A stretch of DNA of 64,000 nucleotides. Origin: Pictodentalium vernedei (Eukaryota; Mollusca; Scaphopoda; Dentaliida; Dentaliidae). Position numbers and translations under genes: made by a program. The stretch lies in assembly GCA_031216915.1 (NCBI GenBank), contig CM062290.1, positions 166,055,453-166,119,452 of the forward strand, read 5' to 3'. The notes under the pieces are model-generated. The model made no database searches. It saw only the letters and a program-made list of their open reading frames with translations, and had not been told where the DNA came from. This document shows, in pieces, positions 56,256-64,000 of the stretch (position 1 is the first letter of the stretch; each line of letters opens with the position of its first letter).

Positions 56256-56519
56256 CACTTATAAAGACTCCCTGTGCTGCAGTTAACTTGTTAGGATTAA
56301 TTTACCGCATTATCGCGGCGGTTCGGAACATAAATAATGATATATTGCAGAAAATTATGAAAAATTGCATAATTTGAGAACGCACGTGTTTGGCACACCC
56401 ATAAGACCCACCCACCTTACACATAACGTCTTGCAAATTTTTGGTGACCACCCCCCTCCCCCTGCAGAAATCAAATAATTTTTTTAAGAAGCCTGAAATA
56501 ACCTGCGCACAGCATTCAA

Positions 56520-56935
56520 TGTGTTCTATAAAGGAATTAGAAATGAATATTCTTGGCTCTACCCATTTTTTGAGTGAAGAAATACATTATGGCCTTAAAA
56601 AATTCATTGGAGGTTATAAAATGCAATTACCAGCAATTATAAAAAAAATGCACTTATGACCCCTGGGTGACTCTTGTGACCTGTAATCAAATTTTGAACC
56701 TCCAGCGAGTTTCGACTCATTTGGTGTTGGTCCCGCGTCAATAGGTCATACCACGCTTGGTGTTTGCCCCAAGTCTATATGTTATGCCATTTTTGAGACA
56801 TGAGCTTGACCCACTTTCAAAATATTTGGCACCGTCCACCTTTCCGAGTGTAAAAATACATGCATGAACCTCATTTGGTATTTGCACCATGCACAAAGAT
56901 CATACCATGCTTGAGATGATAGCAAATATCGTTAT
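56520..56935 (-). mobile_element. AGTCTGTG-TIR element, copy f, partial
   Basis: AACCTCCAGCGAGTTTCGAC, TCATTTGGTGTTGGTCC and ATACCACGCTTGGTG align to the middle of copy d. Both ends are missing. Confidence 0.6.
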
Positions 56936-56939
56936 TTAC

Positions 56940-58240
56940 TCGTTAGCACAGTCCAGTCAAAATACGACTAAAATCGACTGACCTAGAAAAAAACTGTACA
57001 GAATTGGTTTTAACTTTTTCGAATCTACAAACCTTCCCCAACAAGAGAAAAAATCCAAGCTCGAACTCGCGAGCGTCTTTAAAAAATTCAAGATAACGTC
57101 CAAGATGGCCGCCGATTGTGAAATTTCGCCCAAGTCGTTTTGATGACATCACGCATTAATGAATCGTCAGAAGATATGCTCCATCACAATGGATATATGT
57201 TCTACAATAACCAGAGATACATATGCCATTGAAACTTTCATCTGAATTCAGGATGGCTGACAAAACGGCGGCAAAAATTCGAAAAAATCGATTTTTTTCA
57301 TATTATTTGTGTATGTTTTTGGATATAGGGACGGAATTTGTGCACACAGGAAAAAATATGCTGTACTATCACCGAGGGTGACCATCCTCAAATAGCCTAC
57401 CTCAATTTCACCCGATCCCTACAAAGTTACACGCCTGTGGCGTAAAACTGTTAGCGTTTGTTAGACGCCTCGAAGCGGCGCAGATTATTAATCTATAACC
57501 TGGGTTATAATCTCACACGCCAGAAGCGTAAACTTGGTTATGATATTTCAACAAGACGGGGAGGCATCAAATTTGGCGAACATAGACGAGTTAATGTTTC
57601 CGTCTCAATTCGGGAGCTCAAAACAAAAGTTTTCGAGGAAGCCGTTTTCAAATTAGTCGAGTAAAGGTCATCGACTTATCTATATTGTTTATATTATAAC
57701 AGAAGTAAGTAAAGCAGGAGAATGTCTATGTTTTTATTTCAAATTCAATGAAGGTAATAATGTCGTAAACGCAAATTATTCGTCAATAGATTAATTAGCC
57801 GTTTGATATTATCAGGATCAATATCATCACGGGAATATAGAAAATGAAATGTTATGGTTCAATTTCATTTTCAATGACATTGAATTTTGAAGGGTCACCA
57901 ATAATTACTAATAGTATAGTAGTAGAAGTCGAATCATTGGCAGACTTGTCGCCAACATAGAAAAAAATGTTTGTGTTTTTTGTTTTGTCTTGTTGCACAT
58001 GACAGGCTTCGTTATGGTTTATCCAAGGCCAGCGTCCACGATTGCTATAAAATGTATCTTCCCACATGCTATTTTTGGAACGCCAGGCGATGGTCTCCAT
58101 ATTTTACTCTCACATCAAATAACGCCACCCTAAAGCAAAAGGTAGCTATAATGGGATGTGTCATCAATGTCAAAGTAGATGTACATGGGTGTTAGAAAAC
58201 ACCGAGTTTAGAACACAATTTTGCATGAAATCTCAAAGTT
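56940..58240. other. no convincing gene
   Basis: A 68-codon Arg/Lys-rich frame (57458-57664, plus) and an 82-codon frame (57852-58100, minus) show no recognised domain. I treat both as chance. Confidence 0.4.
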
Positions 58241-58249
58241 GCTGCACAT

Positions 58250-59004
58250 CAGTGGCGGATACAGGAATTCTCAAAGGGGGGGGGGGGGGGGGGGATGTGC
58301 AGATGCCGAAGGCATCTGCCGCGAGTGGCGAAGGCACGAGCTTTTGTAGGGGGGTCTGGGGGGGGGGGGGGGGGTTCTCCCCCCAGAATTTTTTTGGAAA
58401 TGAGCGACCAAATGGGGCATTCTGGTGGTTTCTGGGGTGGAAATCCTCTTGAATTTTTGAACGGCTAATTAACACTTTTTAAACAGCATGTTTCAGAATT
58501 TCAAGTTCTGTCATACATTCAAGACAGAATTAGAAAATTTGAAATATGCTCGTCAGATCCGTTTACCATAATATTGCATTTTGGACACATTGTTTACAGT
58601 CATAACCGACTTAACCTCAGGAGAACATTGCGATCTGCCAGCGTTTGAAAGTTTTCAGCAGTCATGGTACGCCATGACTATGCCAATTAAGATCCTGACC
58701 CATAATTGGCATAGCCATGGGGTACCTGAGGCTAGGGGCATGTAACACCACAAAATCATGCTGTGTCGGTGACGCTATAAATGGAGGCGACCAGTAGATA
58801 TATTATGCATAATTTCAACGGTATATTTGTTTTCCATAGCGAATGGTGATGGAGGAAATAAATGTCACTGTATGTTTTTACTTCAATTCATGTATTGTCC
58901 CCAAATGAAAATCCTGGCTGCGCCCTACATGGGAGACAAACATGAGCTAAAGGGGGGGGGGGGGGGACCGCCCCTCCGTCCCCCCCCCTCTGTATCCGCC
59001 ATTG
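58250..59004. mobile_element. hAT-like non-autonomous element with 8-bp duplication
   Basis: The left end CAGTGGCGGATACAG and right end, read inverted, CAATGGCGGATACAG. Flanks CTGCACAT (58242-58249) and CTGCTCAT (59005-59012) match at 7 of 8 positions, the hAT duplication length. G-runs stand at 58277-58294, 58359-58374 and 58950-58965. No transposase. A stem (CTATGCCAATTA...TAATTGGCATAG) lies at 58668-58723. Confidence 0.75.
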
Positions 59005-59066
59005 CTGCTCATCTAATTACCAAAAAAATGACAGTTACTAACTTTTGAAAGGTGTATCACGTTACC

Positions 59067-59137
59067 TAGTCTTTGTAAGACTGTGACCCGGGGCCCTCCT
59101 GGCCCTCGGGCCCCGGGTCACAGTCTTACAAAGACTA
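59067..59137. mobile_element. 71-bp hairpin with 9-bp flanking duplication
   Basis: TAGTCTTTGTAAGACTGTGA, CCCGGGGCCC pair perfectly with the complement over an 11-base loop. CACGTTACC stands on both sides (59058-59066, 59138-59146). Confidence 0.88.
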
Positions 59138-59139
59138 CA

Positions 59140-59560
59140 CGTTACCCAATTCAAACTCACCCACTCACTTTGATAAACAAGCCAGTCTCAATATGTATAC
59201 CTCAAAGTCCTGAGCAGAAGCCTATCCCTTTTGATCTAAGGCATCCAAAATTTCGCTCCTTTGTAGTTTGTACCCAGGTCTAGTGCCAGTACGGCAGTAG
59301 TTAGCGATCCACACGTAGTGGCTACCCATCCCAGAACTCTGAATTGGGCATATTACGTAAACTAGTATATTCTGGAACTTATTGGCACAATTCTAATTTC
59401 CTGGGGGTGTTATACCGGATAAATTAATTTATTACTTTGAGGCTACTGGGTCGTCAAAAACACCTGTCTTGAAATGAACTGTTCTTAGTGGCTATATACG
59501 ATCAGTGGTGGTGCTCGCATTTCTCTGACAATGGGGACTGATCTCCCCGATAGGCAGAGA
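59140..59560. other. no gene recognised
   Basis: Short unique stretch; one 66-codon frame without features. Confidence 0.4.
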
Positions 59561-59574
59561 GGGAGCGGGGTTGG

Positions 59575-60475
59575 TGGGGATTTAGGTATTTACTAGTCTG
59601 TAAGATGCTATATACTGCCCTTTCCCCAACTGGGACTGTTCAAAGTCCTGGGGTGGGAAGGGGCAGTATAACACAGAGGCTATGTTGTGCCCTAGAAACC
59701 TTACAATAAAATGGAGAGTTTCCAACAATGAGTAGGTTGGCTGCCTAGGTATATAAAGTACTACTCTGTAAGACAGCTACCTTCTGACCCTCCTCTAAAT
59801 TGGTCTGCATGCCTTTGTGGTGAGGAGGGACAGTATACAGCTGCTATACTGAGGCTAGAGGGTAGCCAAGAAACCATACAATAAAAGGTGAGAGTTTCCA
59901 TTCTGGAAAATGGGGGATGGGTTAGGTATATACTAGTCTGTAAGTCACTATATACTGTCCCTTCCCCACCTGGGGCTCAAGCCTGGTGGTGGAGTTAGGG
60001 GCAGTATAAAGCTGTTTTATAAAAACTTCATAATCAAAAGGGGATTTTCCAGTAACGGTGAGGGTGGCAGCCTAGGTTTATTAGTACTACTCTAAGACGC
60101 TATCCACTGACCCTACCCAAAATAGAAGCACATGCTGCTGTGGTAAGGAAGGGTAGTATATATATAGCCGCCAAAAGAGGCAAGAGTGTAGCCAAGAACA
60201 TACAATAAAAGAGAGAGTTTCCAAACAGAGAAGGGGGGGGGTAGGTATATTGGAGTCTATGTTAGTGTTAGTCACTGTATAGCTCTACTGCCCCTTCCCC
60301 ATCTGGGGCTCAAATCCCGAGGTGGGGGAGAGACTGTATAAAGCTGTTATACATACTTCCATCCTGAGGTGGGGCAGTATATAGCTGTTATACAGAGGTT
60401 AATGTGTGGCTAAGAAACAATACAATGAAAGACAAGTTTCCTGACTGGGAAAGGGGAGGGATAGATCTCGCCGAC
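59575..60475. repeat. degenerate tandem array with alternating unit types
   Basis: TAGGTAT or TAGGTTT starts near 59582, 59746, 59925, 60074 and 60242 (spacing 149-179). Odd units have CTATATACTG(C/T)CCCTTCCCC, even units a CTGACCCT(C/A)CC variant, so the real period is a ~330-bp dimer. Each unit ends in GGGGCAGTATA or GGACAGTATA, which pairs with its start. Confidence 0.7.
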
Positions 60476-60584
60476 GAAGGGCTATAGCCCCACTAACCCT
60501 CTTCGGAACCGCCCCTGTACACAATGCCTCATGAAAATAATAAAATGTGGAGCTGAAGGCCTTTCCCTGCAGTTACCCCCCGCC

Positions 60585-60609
60585 CCCCCCCCCCCCCCCC
60601 CCCCCCCCC
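60585..60609. repeat. C-run
   Basis: A poly-C tract of about 22 bases adjoining the 3' end of the minus-strand SINE. Confidence 0.9.
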
Positions 60610-60615
60610 TCACCC

Positions 60616-60915
60616 CCACCTTGCAGTTATTAATTTATTTATTGGTGTTTTGAGGTCACATATTTCATGACCGGAACAGTTTTTTGGGTGGAGGAAGCCA
60701 GAGTACTCCGAGAGAACCACGGAGCAATGACTAGCAACTGTCAGCTCCTTAACATACTAACTCCACACAAGCAGGGTTAGCATTGGTTGAAGACAGGTGC
60801 ATCATCGACATGCACTCATGCAGTACACCTTAGTACACAACGTCTCTGTGCCCCCATATGGGCAGTGGGGTGAAGTGTTTTGCCCAAGGCCACCTCCTGC
60901 AGTTGTGGTGTAGTT
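60616..60915 (-). mobile_element. SINE on the minus strand, head missing
   Basis: TTATTTATTGGTGTTTTGAG is the complement of the tail; GGAAGCCAGAGTACTCCGAG, CTAACTCCACACAAGCAGGG and GGGTGAAGTGTTTTGCCCAA follow. It stops before the tRNA-like head. Confidence 0.85.
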
Positions 60916-61238
60916 AATTTTGTATTGTTCAAACATGACGCAGCCATTAAATTTATGTCAATACTCTTGAAATAGTTACTGTAGGCTGTAGCTCACGATG
61001 TGGAACTTGGAAGTGCACAGAACTTTCAGCCTCTTTCACAAGTTTCAGGACATTGATAGTTTTAATTTCCTAAATACAAAAATGGGCAAAAATGTAATGT
61101 GTTTTTAATTGAGAAATGTGTTTTTGTATATTCCTCACACTAAGGAACATCAGAAATGCACGGAAGATAAAAATTTCTTACCATTTTCATTTTTAGCTCA
61201 ACTTTGGCAAAGCCAAATTTGAGGTATTGTCATGGCCC

Positions 61239-61932
61239 GTCGTCTGTCTGTCTCTCCGTCAGCTGCACCGTCAACACCGCTTGGGCTGGAGGCTGTATTT
61301 ATGAACCGATCTTTACAAAACTTCTTGGGTACCTTTGTTATCACCGTGGGACGAGAACGAGTGTTTTGGGGTCCAGTCTGAAATTCAAGATGGCCACTGG
61401 CAGTCATTTTGTACAAAATTAGGTGCAATCAGATTTTTGCTCAGAACTTCCATATGAAAGCTCTGATTTGAATATTTTTTATGCCCCCGACTTGAGTCGG
61501 ATGGTTTATAGTGATTGAAGTGTGCGTGTGTTCGTCCGTGTGTTCGTGTGTGTGTGTGTCTGAGCGAATAATTCAAAAACTGTTAGGACCACAGTCATCA
61601 AACTTCACACACTTATAAAGGACCAAGGGAGGATGTGTCACACACTATAGTCGTGTGCCTACCTTCAAGGTCAAGGTCACATTCAAAATCGTTCAATATT
61701 TGTGTCTTAGCCATTACTCAGAATCAAATCATAGTACAATTGTTAAACTTTTTACAAATGTTACGGACAGTCAGAAGGTGTGTCGCATATAATAGTTTCC
61801 GCTGCATCTGCAAGGTGACAGTCACAGGGGGGGCATGTGTTACCTTAGTAACATTCTTGTTTTTGCCCTCTGACTTGATTCGGGAGGCATATAGTGATTG
61901 AAGTGTGCATGTGTCCGTCGGTGTGCCCGTGG

Positions 61933-61963
<31 letters not shown>

Positions 61964-64000
61964 TCCAAGTCAATAACCCGAAAAATGTTAGCGCCACAGT
62001 CATCAAATTTAACACAATTATAAAGGACCATGGGTGGATGTGATTCACACCCCATAGCCGGGTTCGTACCTTCAAAGGCAAGGTCACATTTCAAGGTCAC
62101 ACTAAAATTCGGTCAATATTTGTGTCTCAGCCATAACTCAGAAACGAATCATAGTACAATTGTTAAACTTTTTACAAATGTTAAGGACAGTCAGAAGGTG
62201 TGCCGCGTATAACAGTTTCCGATGCATGTGCAAAGTGAATATCACAAAGGGTGGGGGGCGGGGGGGGGGGGGGGGGGGGGGGGGGCATGTGTTACCTTAG
62301 TAACATTCTTCTTGCTTTTATGCCCCCTGACTTCAGTCAGGTGGCATATAGTGATTGAAGTATGCGTGTGCCTGTCCATGTGTGTGTGTGTGAGGGTGTG
62401 TGTGTGTGTGTGTCTGAGCCAATAACTCGAAAACTGTTAGGGCCACAGTCATCAAACTTAACACAATTATAAAGGACCATGGGAGGATGTGTCGCACACC
62501 ATAGCCGGGTTCGTGCCTTCAAGGTCAATGTCAAATTTCAAGGTCACACTAAAAAACGGTCAATATTCGTGTCTCAGCCATAACTCAGAAACAAATCATA
62601 GTACAATTGTTAAACTTTTTACAAATGTTAAGGACAGTCAGAAGGTGTGTTGTGTATAATAGTTTCCACTGCATCTGCAAGATGAAGGTCACAAGGGGGG
62701 CACATGTTACCTTAGTAACATTCTTCTTGTTTGTATGAATGTTTAGTACAATGGGATACATCACATATAATACAGGTTTTTTTCTCGTGCGTCAATTATG
62801 CAAATTAGACCAACTTTGATTTATTTAGTGTTACTTTCAGCACTGTAACTGCAAATCCCAATATGGCTCGGGCTAGAAGCTGTATTTATGAATCGATCTT
62901 TATGAAACTTCTTGGGTAAATTTGTTATCACCGTAGGACGAGAACGAGTGTTTTTTGGGTCCGGTCTGAAATTCAAGATGGCCACTGGCAGTCATTTTGT
63001 ACAAAATTAGTTGCAATCCAATTTTTGCGCAGAACTTCCATATGAAAGTGCTGATTTGAATAATTTTTGTGTGTGAATGTTTAGTACCATGGGATACATC
63101 ACATATAATACAGATTTTTTTCTCGTGCATAAAGTATGCCAATTAGACTAACTTTGATCTATTTAGTGTTACTTTCAGCACTGTAACTGCAAATGCCAAT
63201 ACGGCTCGGGCTGGAGGCCGTATTTATGAACTGATCTTTACGAAACTGTTGTACCAAAATTAGATGCAATGAGTCTTTTGAACAGAACTTCTATATGAAA
63301 GTTCTGATATAGATAAATTTTTGTACGAATATTTAGTAACATGGAATACATCACATGTATTACATTTTTTTTTCTCATGCATATATTATGCAAATTGGAG
63401 AAACTTTGATTTATTCGGTGCTACTTATATGCAATTAGTGCACATGTCAATACGGCTCGCACTGTCAACACGGCTCGGCTAGAGGCCGTATTTATGAACC
63501 TATCTTCACGAAACTTCTTGGGTACTTTTGGTAGCACCATGGGATGTGAATGATCGTTTTCGGGTGTGGTACAAAATTCAAGATGGCCGCCAGCAGCTAT
63601 TTTGTACCAAAATTAGTGCAATCAGTTTTTTGTACAGAACTTCTGTATGAAAGTTCTGATTTTAATAAATTTTTGTATGAATGTTTAGTAACATGGAATA
63701 CATCACATATAATACAGGTTTTTTTCTTGTGCAGAAATTATGCAAGTTAGATGAACTTTGATTTATTCAGTGCTACTTTTACACAGTAAGTGCACATGTC
63801 AATACGGCTCCGGCTAGAGGTTGCATTTATGAACCGATCTTCACGAAATTTCTTTGGTACCGGTACCTTTGTTATCACCTTGGGACAGGAACAAGTGTTT
63901 TGGGGTGCCTTTGTTATCACTGTGCTATGAGAACAAATATTTTTGGGTTCCTTCATATCCACTCTGGGGCTCAAAGATTTCTTTTCTAGTTTAGCATCTA
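61239..64000. repeat. ~270-340-bp degenerate tandem array
   Basis: The landmark GG(C)T(G/A)GAGG(C)...GTATTTATGAA(C)CGATCTT recurs near 61283, 62870, 63209, 63477 and 63802. Each unit also holds TTCAAGATGGCC or a variant, CAGAACTTC.ATATGAAAG and ACATCACATATAATACAG. The array runs to the window edge. Confidence 0.8.
61480..62733. repeat. three-unit array inserted in the larger array
   Basis: Starts ATGCCCCCGACTTGAGTCGG (61481), TGCCCTCTGACTTGATTCGG (61864) and ATGCCCCCTGACTTCAGTCA (62321). Each has TATAGTGATTGAAGTGTGC, a (GT)n stretch, AAAACTGTTAG.GCCACAGTC, AAGGTCA words, and ACCTTAGTAACATTCTTCTT at the end. A 30-base G-run sits in unit 2 (62254-62285). It interrupts one unit of the outer array between ATATTTTT and TGTATGAATG. 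Confidence 0.8.

Noticed and set aside
57458..57664. 68-codon basic frame
   Set aside because: No family resemblance, no flanking exon signals; reported only as unrecognised.

Overview
The window is eukaryotic, almost certainly from a marine or aquatic invertebrate animal. It is about 64 kb of AT-rich, intron-less, repeat-saturated DNA with tRNA-derived SINEs, non-LTR retrotransposon fragments, a Tc1-type transposase, many short inverted-repeat DNA elements, microsatellites and more than twenty G or C homopolymer runs. I found no host protein-coding gene, rRNA or functional tRNA gene that I can defend. Most long open frames are translations of repeats. The phylum cannot be settled from sequence alone.

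Layout. 0.1-6 kb: a CAGTGG-type TIR element, a GC-rich foldback, a CRE-containing repeat and a 1-kb foldback. 6.5-15 kb: copies of an AGTCTGTG-TIR element, one interrupted by a SINE and one by a 5'-truncated LINE. Between them lies a ~3.9-kb element with long terminal inverted repeats whose minus strand carries a broken gene for a FEN1/XPG-like nuclease joined to a CXC cysteine domain. 15-24 kb: palindromic TTAA elements, SINEs, palindromic CTCGTTATAACGAG arrays and a hAT-like element. 24-29 kb: a nine-unit array of nuclear-receptor half-sites, a GC-rich TIR element, a CRE-rich repeat and a CACTG foldback. 29-38 kb: SINEs (one carrying a nested TTAA element), a foldback with repeats in its arms, a damaged Tc1 element and a 426-bp tandem duplication. 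38-46 kb: LINE scraps and two copies of a repeat, each hit at a different place by a 68-bp hairpin. 46-56 kb: mostly plain sequence with further TTAA elements, a 105-bp array and a LINE endonuclease fragment interrupted by a TTAA element. 56-64 kb: a hAT-like element with near-perfect 8-bp duplication, a hairpin with 9-bp flanking repeats, and three tandem arrays.

The recurring theme is palindromes. At least eleven full-length TTAA elements have the plan TIR - unique - hairpin - unique - TIR. Independently, several very short hairpins (38, 68 and 71 bp) sit between direct repeats and look like complete insertions in their own right. The best candidates for something undescribed are (1) the TIR-bounded FEN-like nuclease/CXC element without a visible DDE transposase, (2) the 68-bp hairpin, with two independent insertions and both empty sites present in this window, and (3) the array of DR1/extended half-site motifs. 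No coding sequence here looks intact, so the window reads as a graveyard of elements with a few recent insertions.
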